DNA from: Miscanthus floridulus
Lineage: Eukaryota; Streptophyta; Magnoliopsida; Poales; Poaceae
Assembly: GCF_019320115.1 (NCBI RefSeq)
Contig: NC_089597.1
Location: forward strand, 119,232,000 to 119,295,999
Direction of reading: 5' to 3'
DNA length: 64,000 nucleotides
Shown: positions 48,956 through 59,586 of the stretch, piece after piece
Layout: every line of letters starts with the position of its first letter
How positions within the stretch are numbered: position 1 is the first letter of the stretch
Translations under genes and position numbers: made by a program
The notes under the pieces: model-generated
Seen by the model: only the letters and a program-made list of their open reading frames with translations
The model's database searches: none
What the model was told of the DNA's origin: nothing

Positions 48956-49301
48956 GAGAGTGTTTGGTTCTTTAGTCATTCCTAAAATTTATGTCACATC
49001 GAATATTTAGATATTAATAAGGAGCATTAAATATAGATTAATTACAAAACTAATTATATAGATGGAGGCTAATTTTCAAGACGAATTTTTAAAGTCTAAT
49101 TAATCTATCATCAACACATATTTACTGTAGCACCACGTTGTCAAATCATGGACTAATTAGGCTTAAAAGATTCGTCTCATAAATTAGTCGTAAGTTGTGC
49201 AATTAGTTTCGTCATTAGTCTATATTTAATATTTCATGTATGTATCCCAATATTCGATATGATAAGAATTCTAGGAGGTGGCTAAAGAACCTAGCAGGCC
49301 C
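48956..49301. mobile_element. MITE related to the PIF-like element, about 346 bp
   Basis: The left side GAGTGTTTGGTTCTTTAG and the right side, read in reverse, GGTTCTTTAG form terminal inverted repeats. Internal phrases (CATGGACTAATTAGGCTTA, GATTCGTCTCATAAATTAG, CAATATTCGATATGATAAG) match the internal phrases of the element at 47571. TAT on each side may be the target duplication. Confidence 0.65.
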
Positions 49302-49611
49302 TATATGCCGTCCATGGAAACAACATGTAACCGCGGTTGCAACACAAGAGGTCGCAGACACGAGATGGGGATAAAAAAGTCTTAGTGTCTCTTACCACAG
49401 TAGATTTTGTATGTTATCTTGTACTCATTGCTAACAACTTCTAGAATTTAGATAGAAAGGTAGAGAATGGTACAATACACTGTACTGATGAAGATTTTAA
49501 ACCGCATATTTGGGGTAGTCCCTAGCTCCGGAGATTCTTAGATCCAGAGCCCTGGGCATTAGAACATATTTGATTGAGCAACTTTGTTATTATTTTAGAT
49601 CATCACCCTGT

Positions 49612-49935
49612 TCGTTTGATCGGCCTCCGCAAGGACTGCCTCCGCAAGGACAGCCGCGGGAGCGCCCTCCGAGGAAGCGCTGCTCCGAGGCGGTGCCGTA
49701 TGCACAATCGCACCCGCCGGCCCTTGAGAAGATGGTGGGTTCGGCATTGGTGTTTTTTTTTTTCCCTTTTCGTTCTACAGTAGATTTGTTCGTTCCGTTC
49801 TGTTTTCGTTTCCTGTTTTTTTCTATATCTTGCGGGTGTAGTTGGGGAACCTGACGCAGTTGGCGGCAAGGTTATACTCGGATGACAGCAGCATGCAATT
49901 TGAGGCGGCCAGGGAGTTTCGGAAGTTGCTCTCGA
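49612..49935 (+). pseudogene. Importin-alpha-like gene fragment (two exons)
   Basis: The first exon piece (about 49612-49734) contains RKDSRGSALRGS, like the RK-SRE-LLKKRRE end of the importin-beta-binding domain. After an intron 49735-49841 (GT...AG, 107 bp) the second exon (49842-49935) reads GNLTQLAARLYSDDSSMQFEAAREFRKLLSI. That matches the first ARM repeat of importin alpha (YSDD, Q-EA--FRKLLSI), and it ends just before a GT at the place where plant importin-alpha genes are split. Importin alpha carries NLS cargo into the nucleus. The rest of the gene (seven or more ARM repeats) is not found downstream, so this is a truncated or captured fragment. Confidence 0.6.
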
Positions 49936-52900
49936 TCGGTGTGTAGCTTTCGTCACCTGATGCGACTCGCAGAAGTGGGTATCTTCCTCTTTGATTTGTT
50001 GCATCTTGGTAGAAATTTTTGTTTCTTATCCAATTTCTGTTTCCTATGCGTCCGGCCATCTTACAAATTTTTATTCTTGTTGTGTTTGAAGGGCAAAATG
50101 GCAGATTGGATCTTGAGATTTATGCTATGCGTCAATCATGGATTCATGTCCAAACGTGACTCAGCAATGGTGGCCATGAATGATTTCTTTTTTCTGTCCC
50201 CGTGAATCATGCCAACAAGGGTGCAGACTGCTGACTAGCCTTCAACTGACCAAGGAGCAGGTTCGGACTGATCATCGCAATCCATCATAATTTGTTTTTT
50301 TTTTGCTTGCTACGTTCCATCTTTATTATCAGAGTGTTTCCAGATTGAAAATTTGTTTCTTCTTGCAGTATGATGGGCAACTAACGAGTCAATGTTATGC
50401 AGCAACTTCAATTTGATTATTATACAGCCTGTTGTTCATGTAGTCGGTCTCTAATCAAACGCACTGGGATAAGCACAAAGAGAAAGGTCATGAATGAGCC
50501 AGGGGCTGTGGAGGAGCTTGCCATCCAATGGCTGGATTACGGCTGCTGTTATTCTCTTCCCATCTATTTAGGACTCTTTCACATTCTCATATGCAAGGTA
50601 AAACTGCAGTATGGCGTTTGGACTTTGGATCTCTTATATTTGTTTCGCTGTACAGGTGGCCTGGGTTTCAGTCATTAAAATATTTTGTTTACACAGGTTT
50701 ATGCTGATTGAGATAGCTCACTGTCGACATATGAAAGGCAGGAAAGGGGATGAGAGTTATCCAAAGTCCTGATGAATTTATGGATTTTGTACTAAGAATT
50801 CATAGCGAAAGTGTAGTATCATTTGGTGTAAACGGAGTATCCGTTCAAAGAATATTACATGGACTGTTCTTTACATTAAATGAAAATGGAGTTATTGTAG
50901 GGTTTGTTTCTAGAGGCTGAATTAAATTTGGCCAATATAGAGTATTTTCCTGCTCACCCTTTTCATTTCTTTGACCTTTGTTTAAACTTGTTTAAGTATT
51001 TGCTGATAGGCTGATGATTATTGTGTTGTTTATAGATGCCAAATGAGGCAAAGGAAAAGTTCAACAGACTGCAGATTCTTATCCTTTTACTTCCAATCAC
51101 TTTACAGGTAATATTATTGCAATATCAGTATGCAGGTATTGCAATACCAATATCACTTTACAGTGAATAAGTTGAAACTGTATCTAGATAAAAGCTAGAT
51201 CACATTTAGTTGTTTAAATTTGCATCTTAGTGGCCTGGAGGTGTGGGTTGGAATAACCATCATTATATATTGAGTATATTCTGGTGGTTGTGCATGCCTA
51301 CTTGTTGGAAAAACAACATTGACCATAAGCTGATCATTTTTACTGATTACTAATGATTTACAGGTAAATTCATTTGCCTTCTGTCCAAATGTAGAGGTTG
51401 CATGCAGATATTTTACTAGAAAACCACTCTAGAATTCACTATGATCTCTAGGAGATATTTTGGGCTTCAACTTAGGTATGAGCAATTTCACTTCTCACTC
51501 GCAGGACACCTCATTTGATCATATCATTGTGAAGTGCAACATCACTAATTACAATATAGCAGCTATCTGTTTTTTTTAAGCACAAGTACATAATTTTTAT
51601 GGGGATTGTTTCATCAGCCCTAAACCATGGTATTTCATTTCTGTAAATATGGTAGTGTTGAGGTATCAATCAGTCAAAGACCAAGGGCATTAGTGAAATC
51701 ATTTTTAACCCTTTTGCCAAGATTCCTCTATCAGTTGATTAGGGTTATGCTAAGAAAGAATATTACCAAGCTAAATAACTAGAAATTACAATTTTTGACA
51801 ATTTTACATGGTCAAAAATAGTTGATCAAATGATATTGCAAGAAGAGGGTAATATTAACTCCTGTTTGAGAATACTGAAAAGGGACTGCTACTTAAAATT
51901 TGATGTTTCCATCCAATATTGACTTTTCAGTATCAGTGACACATTGGGTCAAATTTGAACATGATTAGCCTTAATTCCATTTTACTCTTTGTTGCTGTTT
52001 TTTTCTTGCTTGGAATATATTGGGTTAATAATTTTATAGAACTATTTTTTTGCTTGATAACATTGCTTAATGTCTAAGATATATTCTTATGTTTTTAGGT
52101 TCTTGGGAACAAATACCAAAGTAAGCCTCTTCAAATAATTGACGCTAGATAAGTGATGTTCAATCTACTACTTTCAGGGAATTTGTTTCCTTAATTGGTC
52201 GCTTATGATTATTGTTTCATTTGTAAAAAAAAATGCTCAGTGAATTGCCGGAATTCCTTGGTGGCACTTGTCATGCCTATGAATTTCTATGGTTGTTATT
52301 TACTGTGTGACTCTTATTAAATGTACCAAGCTCCAAGAGCACATTTTATTAATGGAAGCATAAATTTCTCTTTATAGTTTTTATCACCAGAACAATTATA
52401 AGTATTGTTTCCCGTAGCGTTTCATCCATTTGAAATTGGTATATGAGATTATGGAGAATATGTGTTTGATCAATTTAGAGTTGGATGAAATGAACGGCAA
52501 AACCACTAGACCAGAGTGACAACTGTGAGTTCAACGCCATGGTGGTGACTGGCAAGAGTTGGTTTAGGTAGAGGCGGAGCGCGGCGCCGGCGAGAAAGGC
52601 ATACTGTTTTTTTTTTGGCTCTACCCGGCACAATGCAGGCATAGCCGAGTGGCCCATTTCTAATGCTGACGGTTGTGGCTGTATCTATGGCACTCACTTT
52701 TGTCGTACAAGGCTTTGTATCTATATGACTTCTGATTGCAGTTCATTGATGGATATATCATGCTTCTGAATTCCATCTTAGAGCGGCTCAGTTTTTTCAT
52801 CTGAATCAAAATCGACTACAACATTGCTTGAAAAAAAAAACTAAGCTGTCTTCTCTGTGCACTTTATAATTCACATTCCACATACCATACTACAAACTGT

Positions 52901-52939
52901 TATCACAGGATCATTAACCAATATATGTCTTCTTGGCAG
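49936..52939. other. Intron-like or intergenic DNA; one possible small exon
   Basis: Mostly AT-rich and non-coding. A candidate exon at 51036-51107 (after TTTATAG, before GTAATA) would encode MPNEAKEKFNRLQ and a hydrophobic tail, but I cannot link it to the exons at 52940. Near 50402 a QQLQFD reading vaguely recalls an importin-alpha repeat; I do not count it. The short GC-rich piece 52560-52650 is unexplained. Confidence 0.35.
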
Positions 52940-53716
52940 ATAAAAGACACAGTGACTAACATGCAGTCCATTGTTCGCAAGAGGCTGTTGCTAGAAAGCG
53001 AAGTTGACAGAAAGGTCAGTTTTCAGTTTACATATAGACAACCTGATTTTGTCTTCAATTTCTTTATGCCATTCACTTATCCTCAAATAATCTACTGCTA
53101 TATGATTGCCAAAAAAAAGAAGAAGGAAAAAACGAGAAGAATACACATTGCATTTGCTACACTTAGATTTATATATGACTTACCTTCCATTTTTCCATGC
53201 TTCCTTATCAATTTAGCTTTTCTTGCATAAACTAAGTATCTTCATTGTGAACTCCGTAAATTAAGACAGACCGAGCTGAATGTTTTACAGATATTTGCAT
53301 CACCAAATATTCTGGTGCTCTCATTAATTCTAATCATAAATGATTGATATTCAGCCTTTATGGATCACTTCTTTGATGCTTCCATCAGTACTTTATACAA
53401 TACCTTTGCAGACAAAAGATAGTGATGATCAATTGGAAGGCAAAAGAAGGTAAAATGAAAGAACTCGCTGCAGCTTTAGAAAATGAAGCTACACTGCAGC
53501 CCCCCTCCCCTGTCCCCCAGTAAAAGTTTGGACTTACAAAAATGGCATGTGTTTACTTATGATCAATCAGACTTTTTGTACAAAGGGACAAAAAAACATC
53601 TGAGTGTTTCATGCATCTTCTGCAGGCTGAGAACTGAAAACTGGTCAACCAAAAAAGAAAAATGCAAGAGAGCTGGTGTTGATAAAAACCAAATCATTAC
53701 TAAGAACACCAAGTGA
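52940..53716 (+). CDS. Three phase-compatible exons ending a Lys-rich protein (partial, putative)
   Basis: Exon 52940-53014 (IKDTVTNMQSIVRKRLLLES...) after CTTGGCAG, exon 53412-53449 (TKDSDDQLEGK) after TTTGCAG, and exon 53626-53716 (LRTENWSTKKEK..., ending KNTK then TGA) after TTCTGCAG. All three have GT donors or a stop, and the phases join exactly. The joined 67-residue tail is helical in character and basic, with no domain I recognise. The upstream exons were not identified. It could be the 3' end of a real gene or another captured gene piece. Confidence 0.35.
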
Positions 53717-54443
53717 TTTAGATAAGCTTCTGCCTATAATCTTTTATGTAGCCACTGCAAATCCATTAACACTAATCAGTCTCATTCGACCTTCATATCT
53801 TGTAGCCCAACAATGAAACCCAGTCATTGTTACCTTTGCTTGCAGCTGTTCCCCAACTTGTGCAATGGCAAGAACTACACCTTTCGCAATGTATTTGGAA
53901 GTGTTCTAGGTTCTAACTGATATTTTTGAGCAACGATGACTCAAACGATGCCCCACTTCAAATGACTATACAAATACGAAGCTAGCCATCACTGAGGATG
54001 CTTTAGTCAACAATAATCTAAACAATGTTCTCTTCTCAGTGCCTACAAAATCTATCTGTTTGTAGCTAGTGTCCAAAGTTGCAAATGTCATTTTCTCATC
54101 TATGCAATTTTCAGAATGATAAGCTGGTGGATCCATAAGTCGTTTTTCTCTAATGGATGATCTGACCATGCATCTGCTGTCATTTGACATGATGCTAAAT
54201 AGCCTCTTGGTCTTGGAAACATCTTAAATCTGAATCTCGTGTGGATGTTTCTTCTCCTGTTGGTTATTTTTTACTTGTTTTATATAGGTTTGCCGGTGCA
54301 TTGCTACGGAACTGAAACAAACAGAGTCTGGAGGTAGCGCCATTCCTGGAGATGATCCACATGTGGATCTGAACGTCACTTGTGTTTGTTGCCGGAGAAT
54401 TTTAGAATCTGTATATAGGAATCCCGCTTCCTAAAGCGGGATA
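53717..54443. other. Non-coding stretch with one weak exon candidate
   Basis: After an intron-like acceptor near 54289 a short frame (about 54290-54434) encodes a peptide with PGDDPHVDLNVTCVCC and then stops. A short hairpin, ATCCCGCTT and AAGCGGGAT, lies at 54421-54442. Nothing here is recognised. Confidence 0.3.
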
Positions 54444-54870
54444 ATGGATAGGTCCACGTCACCCCCTAACCCGCTGGCCGTTGGATCAGCCTCGAGCGCA
54501 AGACAGACCGTCCGATGCAAGTTCAATCGGGCCTGTCACTCAGCAACCCGCAAACCCGGGCGACACGAATCGTCGAGAACCCGGGCGAGGTCCTCATCCC
54601 TCCACGCTCCTCCTCTAACCCCTCCGCCGTCCTATGGCCTCCGCCTGCCGCGCCGCTCGCAAGGAGAACCAGCAGCCCGAGCTGCGCCTGGACCTCAGGC
54701 AACGAGGCTTGTCAGTCCTCTTCTCCCTGGGGTAGCCCCTCTCCCAGCCCTGCTCAAGCTCCACCACACAAAGAAGCTGCACCTGACGCCGCCACCTGAA
54801 GCACAACTCTGGACCAGACGGTTGCATAGCTCGGCGAACTCTCCTCGCGCGTCCGCAATCGGTTAGTACA
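54444..54870 (+). other. GC-rich exon-like block, product not recognised
   Basis: A GC-rich island in AT-rich surroundings. It ends at a plausible donor ATCG|GTTAGTAC at 54863/54864 and could be the first exon of a gene continuing at 56390 and 57204. An internal ATG at about 54633 opens MASACRAARKENQQPELRLD. The composition is like grass first exons. No domain is visible. Confidence 0.3.
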
Positions 54871-55626
54871 TGCTCTCCTCTCGGCGTTGATGTGCGTCAA
54901 TGCGTGGACACCGCGATCACCCGTCCTGCACGAGCCCGTAGCTGATGCTCAGATCTGAATCTTGTGTTCTGCTGCATAAAAGCCAAGGCCTGAATCGTAC
55001 AAGCAAATCAATCATGGGACTGCATCACAGTGACCACCGCTGCTGCATGCTTGCAGCCGTACATTCATGCACACAATCTGTTTGATTCAATGCTTTAGAG
55101 CCATATCTTCTAAAATATGGCAATCTATAATCTAAACTCCTCTACACCATCTCTTATGATTAATTTGATGTTCTTACATTAAGAAACCACTTTCAATTCT
55201 ACATGCTTCAAGCTCTAATATGAATGAGAATCGGGCAAATCCTCAAAAGTGCACACTGAATTTGAAATAGGTTCTCTACTACTTTAATAGCAACTACATA
55301 TATGTACTTTCCTGATCCAATATTCAGACCCTTTGAAAACTTAATTTCCTGTCCACACATTTCATTTCTATTTATGAAATCTAAAAATATGTAATATGAA
55401 CTCCTCTACATGCAAGTGCTAACATGTAGCTGTTCTGTGACTTATTTTCTTCAGATTGACTATGTTATAGCAATATAATATGGTGCAAAGCCTGATCTAA
55501 TTTCTAGATATGTTATATTACATTTTAAATTTCTATTCCTCAAAATTTACAGTAGCAGAATCTTTGCTTTTCAAAACCTGAAATATAGTACGGTGCAAAC
55601 GCTAATCTAATTTCTAAAAATGTTAT
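54871..55626. other. AT-rich stretch, nothing recognised
   Basis: No coding frame, terminal repeat or tandem array is seen before the SINE. Confidence 0.5.
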
Positions 55627-55645
55627 CTTGCACCTTATATTTCTA

Positions 55646-55810
55646 AAGGGCGTACCCAGTGCAGAGAGCTCCCGCCTGTGCGGGGTCTGGGGAAGAGTGT
55701 CAGTGGCAAGCCTTACCCTCGCCTGTGCAATGCGAGGAGACTACGACTCGAACCCGGGACCTTCCGGTCATAGGCGGTAAGACTCTACCGCTTGCACCAG
55801 GCCTGCCCTT
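55646..55810 (-). mobile_element. Au-type SINE with a perfect 19-bp target duplication
   Basis: A 165-bp tRNA-derived element on the minus strand. The pol III A-box-like TGGTGCAAGCGGTAGAGT lies near its 5' end (about 55802) and the B-box GGTTCGAGTC near 55756. The body CTTACC...GCCACTGACAC and the tail GGGTACGCCCTT are typical of the plant Au SINE family. CTTGCACCTTATATTTCTA flanks it perfectly at 55627-55645 and 55811-55829, a LINE-type target duplication, so the insertion is young. It has no coding capacity. Confidence 0.9.
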
Positions 55811-55829
55811 CTTGCACCTTATATTTCTA

Positions 55830-56389
55830 TTCCTAAAAATTTATGGTAGCATAATCTTTGCTTTCTGAAATCTGAAATTTTATTATACACTAACATATCT
55901 TATTTTTGTACGACTATAATGTCCTGATTCCATATTAAAACTGATACAACAAGTGAACTGGTTTACAAAGTATATTACATTAAACCTAAGAAATAGGATT
56001 AACTTCTGCCTTGGCTCCTGATAGTTTGCTTTGCGTCTCTATTGATGCCTTTCGGTGTAAATCAAATTATTTCAATAGTTTATGGAGATAATGATATATG
56101 AACCCACGATCCTCACTAATCTTTTTATCTCAAGCTGCAAGAAAAAGAAAAGACAAACAGGGCCTCTATTCATAATTAAAAAGGGAAGAAAACAAGAGGC
56201 ATATTTTCATCACATAATTTATACAAAATTAATTTCTTTTATATATATGATGATTGATAAATCATCTTGTTTTTGAATCTCCTCAAGTACTACTGCTTAG
56301 ATTTATTTCTCAAATGTTTTTCTGCTTGAAATTCAACACCTCAGCACAATACTTAGCTCTCAACTCTCTACTCTTGATTGTCATTTCAG
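55830..56389. other. AT-rich stretch, nothing recognised
   Basis: Non-coding by inspection. It lies between the SINE and the next exon candidate. Confidence 0.5.
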
Positions 56390-56511
56390 GTGCAAATCTC
56401 AGGTTCTCAGCAGATACTGCTAACTCCCTTGAGGTGAGATAAACCATATATTATTGTTTTCTCTCAAATACAAGGATTTAAAACCAATAAAAAGTAGCAC
56501 TGTCTTATCAC

Positions 56512-56606
<95 letters not shown>

Positions 56607-57488
56607 CCGTAGTACTAGATTGATCCTCTGTGGCACTAACCTTTGATATCTGCTTTGTAATTACCCGTTAGTTATTTTCATAACACCTTCTATTCATCTT
56701 TTTCTTTTCAGTTTACATGGGCACATGAATCTCTATAATTTTCATAACCTTTGATATCTGCTTTGTAGCCAATGTTGATATAACACGGTAACTTATACGT
56801 CAAAATGAATTTTGGCAAATACAGTTTCAGCATATTAACTGTGTACATATAATTCTCCAACTACTAAGTCAAATTGTAATATAAACTACCAAAATAAATG
56901 CAGTTAGAACTATACAGTTTCAAAACATAAGGGAGCTATGGCCGACGATCACTTCATTATCTCAAAAAGAAAAACAGTGATTTATTGATTAACCGTCTTT
57001 CTATTGCTTGATCTTTAAGAATGTCTATAACTGATGGGTTTCTCGAGGATACCTATTATCATCTCTCAGTTTTTTCTCTCATGTACCTGCCATCAGTTTT
57101 GTTAAGCTTTTTCCCGTATCTGCAATTTGAATTTATTATTTTCAAAAGGGATTTTCTTTGTTGTATCTAATATAATCAACCATTTCCTTCCTTTCATATG
57201 TAGGATTATACATGGGTAGGCCTTGATGAATTTATTGAGGCAAAGAACTGGCCCCCATGTCCATTGTTGCGCACCATCATGGCAATCCTACAACATACCG
57301 TGGAATCACAATACAAAAGGAGCTTAGTGGTTAGTGCTGCCCACACAATGTTGCTACCCTACCTTGCCAAATCCGGCCAATCTAATAGGTTGGCATTAAC
57401 TCTTGGGAAAATTGGTTCTATAGCATTGAAAGATGGCAAGAATCGGAAAATGCCATCAAAAGAGCTCTGTTACGTAAAATACCATTGA
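56390..57488 (+). CDS. Two phase-compatible exons of an unrecognised gene (partial, putative)
   Basis: Exon 56390-56433 (after CATTTCAG, before GTGAGA) reads ANLRFSADTANSLE. The exon from 57204 (after ATATGTAG) reads DYTWVGLDEFIEAKNW, then PPCPLLRTIMAILQHTVES and on to TGA 57486-57488. The join is in frame. The peptide is mixed helical without a motif I know. The 770-bp intron contains the (AT)n tract. A GC-rich block at 54444-54870 may be its first exon. The family is unknown and it may be a relic. Confidence 0.35.
56514..56603. repeat. (AT)n microsatellite, about 45 units
   Basis: An uninterrupted 90-bp alternation of A and T. It can extrude as a hairpin and is likely to vary in length. 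Confidence 0.98.
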
Positions 57489-57717
57489 AAGATGAAAATG
57501 TTACCTGAGAATAGCATTTCGTCACGTTATGTCACGTTTGGAGGTAACGGTGTCCACTTCCACCTGCTGGGAGCCTGGGACGCTCCTTCTTCCTCCTCCA
57601 GCCATCTACTGCTCACCGGCCGAACTGCTTGCAGACAACCAACATGTGAGAGACTGCATGGCACTTGCTTACCATCACCATTAGCTAGCTATCTATGAGC
57701 AGAGCAGAGCAGCGGCG

Positions 57718-58127
57718 ATGCTGCTAGTGGTGCTGTGCGCGCCCATGCTGTCGCGGTCCAGGAACGGCGCCGCCGTGCAGCCGTGTGACGCTGGCGACCT
57801 CGCTGTGCTGCACGGGTTCTGCGTCAGACAATGGGTGCTGCGTCTGGACCGGGGTGACGTGCGGCGAGGCCGAGGCTGCGGTCGCCATCGTCGGGCTGGC
57901 GCTGCCCAACCGGACGCTGTGGGGGTAGGTGGTCGTGTCGCTCCCTAGCCTCGTCGCGCTTCGGGTGCTCAACCTCTCCGGCAACGCGATCCGTGGCGCG
58001 CTGCCCGCGGGGCTGCTCCGGTTCCGGACGACCGGACCCTCGAGGTGCTCGACGTTGGCGCCAACGTGCTCGCCGGCATGTTCCATCTTGGGTTCGAGAA
58101 ACACCGGTCGCTCGCCGAGCTCTCCCT
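57718..58127 (+). pseudogene. LRR receptor-kinase N-terminal fragment (PSKR-like)
   Basis: Begins MLLVVLCAPML (signal-peptide-like). QPCDAGDLAVLHGF, the usual LRR N-terminal cap opening, follows, then a frame change near 57825. The cap continues CCVWTGVTCGEAEA and GLALPNRTL, then the first repeats LVALRVLNLSGNAIRGALPAGLL and, after another frame change near 58030, LEVLDVGANVLAG. The CC-W-GV-C cap and repeat spacing fit the phytosulfokine-receptor and PSY1R type of LRR kinases. A TAG at about 57925 and two frameshifts break it. It stops after about three repeats: no transmembrane segment or kinase is present. Confidence 0.65.
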
Positions 58128-58129
58128 CA

Positions 58130-58570
58130 ATCCAGTCCCTGTCGGACGTCGTCGCCACGAGCATGAGCAGCAGCTCACACGACGACAGCGACTTCGACGA
58201 GCCATTTTCCCTGCGAATCACCGGCCTCAGCACGAACTCTAACGAGCTGAGGCACACCGAGGCGTGGCTAGCGCGGTTCGCGAGCGGGTGCCCCAACCTA
58301 AGATTCAAGTTCGAAGGCATCGTGGATGGTCCAGACTCCAGACAGTGGTTGCCATGAACGCATCAAGGTCGACAGCGACACGACCGTGGTTGTCAACCTG
58401 GTGTTCACGCAGCACAAAGATCGATAACAAGCACAAGAGAAAAGCGTCCAGCGCGTTGGCTTCGACACACGCGGGTGCTCCGTGCTGACCGCACTTGGCT
58501 CCGCTGTGGGGAGCTCCGGGTAGCAGGGTGGCAGCGAGCACTGGCAGGCCCTGGTGCCCATGGCGGCAAG
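58130..58570 (+). pseudogene. GRAS-like transcription-factor fragment
   Basis: Directly after the LRR piece a frame gives FDEPFSLRITGLSTNSNEL, TEAWLARFASGCPNLRFKFEGIV, and, after a shift near 58350, IKVDSDTTVVVNLVFTQHKD. The LRITG motif followed by a helical -F-F stretch and then VVVN--F is the order found in the GRAS domain between the VHIID and PFYRE motifs. The rest of the domain is missing and a TAA follows the KDR codons. The assignment is by motif only; another family remains possible. Confidence 0.35.
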
Positions 58571-59509
58571 CTCTGCCCAGGGCAGGGTTTCCTAAGCATG
58601 TCGTCGAAGAGCCTAGGGCCCCTGGGGCCTTGGGGATTCTTGCGCTCTGCGGCCGCGACCAGATCGGCCTCGAGGACCTCCTGCTTCCCCTGGCGACCCT
58701 TTTTCTTTTTCTTGGGGAGGTGGGGAGCCGAGGCCTCGGGGGCCTCGTCCCTCCGCTTTCCTTTGGCATCGTTGTCGGGGAAGATGGCCCCAACAGCCTC
58801 TTCGCCCGAGGCGAAGTTGGTGGCGATGTCGAGGAGCGCGGCGGCCGAGCACAGCACGTTCCGGCCTAACTCTCGGACCAAGTCTCGGCAGGTGGTGCCA
58901 GAGAGGAAAGCCTGGACGATTTCTGAGTCGCCGACGCTGGGCAACTCGGTGCACTATTTGGAGAAGCGCCGGATGAAGTCTCGGAGAGACTCGTTCGGTT
59001 TCTGGCGACAGCTCTTAAGGTCCCAGGAGTTCCCAGGGCGCACGTATGTGCTCTGGAAATTCCCGACGAAGATCCTAACCAAGTCGCGCCAGTCGTGGAT
59101 CTGTGAGGGAGGAAGGTGCTCAAGCCAGGCTCGCGCTGAGTCTGACAAGAGCAAGGGGAGGTTGTGGATGATGAGCAGGTCATCGTCCACACCACCTAGC
59201 TGACAAGCCAGGCGGTAATCGGCAAGCCAAAGTTCGGGATTGGTCTCGCCGCTATACTTCGTGAGGTTGGCTGGTTGCCGAAACTGGGCCGGGAAATGAG
59301 CAGCGCGGATGGCTCTGCTAAAGACTCAAGGGCCAGGCGGTTCAGGAGAAGGACTGCGGTCCTCCTCACTGTCGTAACGGCCACCTCGGTGCGGACGATA
59401 GCCCCGGGCGGGCCCCTCATTGTCGTGGCGTCGTCGCCTGCTGACCACCTCATGGTCTCCCTACGCCTCGTGTTGGTTGCCGAGGCGGTCGAGCGGCAAG
59501 GGGACCCAA
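58571..59509 (-). pseudogene. gag: Ty3/gypsy gag fragment (Tat type)
   Basis: Minus strand. The order is an Arg/Pro/Gly-rich leader, then FRQPANLTKYSGETNPELWLA, DDDLLIIHNLPLLLSDSARA, WLEHLPPSQIHDW, TYVRPGNSWDLKSCRQ, SLRDFIRRFSK, FLSGTTCRDLV, LLDIATNFASGEEAVGA and a Lys-rich end with FDDMLRKPCP. This is the gag of Tat-lineage Ty3 elements such as Cinful or RIRE2 relatives. Frame changes and stops occur (for example near 58957). Homology stops near 58571, where the GRAS-like piece lies on the other strand, and at 59509, where an LTR stub begins. Confidence 0.75.
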
Positions 59510-59586
59510 TGAAAGCTCTAGTTTGGTTTTGGTGAATTGATGAAACCCTAAGTGCTAACCTAGTTTATCAAGTGATCATGACATAG
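59510..59586 (+). repeat. B-family Sirevirus LTR stub (77 bp)
   Basis: TGAAAGCTCTAGTTTGGTTT and what follows match the first 77 bp of the LTR of element B (12407 onward). The stub inserted into the gag fragment after CCCAA (59505-59509) and is cut at 59587 by element D. Its remainder should lie right of the window. Confidence 0.8.

Noticed and set aside
50397..50678. Further importin-alpha ARM repeats downstream of the 49.6-kb fragment
   Set aside because: Only a QQLQFD phrase is similar; the following residues do not fit an ARM repeat.
55646..55810. A tRNA gene on the minus strand
   Set aside because: A and B boxes are present, but the acceptor and anticodon arms do not form and the element has SINE structure with target duplications.
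58550..58590. Helitron 3' end (short hairpin CTGCCCAGGGCAG followed by CTAA)
   Set aside because: The CTAA is part of gag coding sequence on the other strand and is followed by G instead of the T expected at a Helitron insertion.
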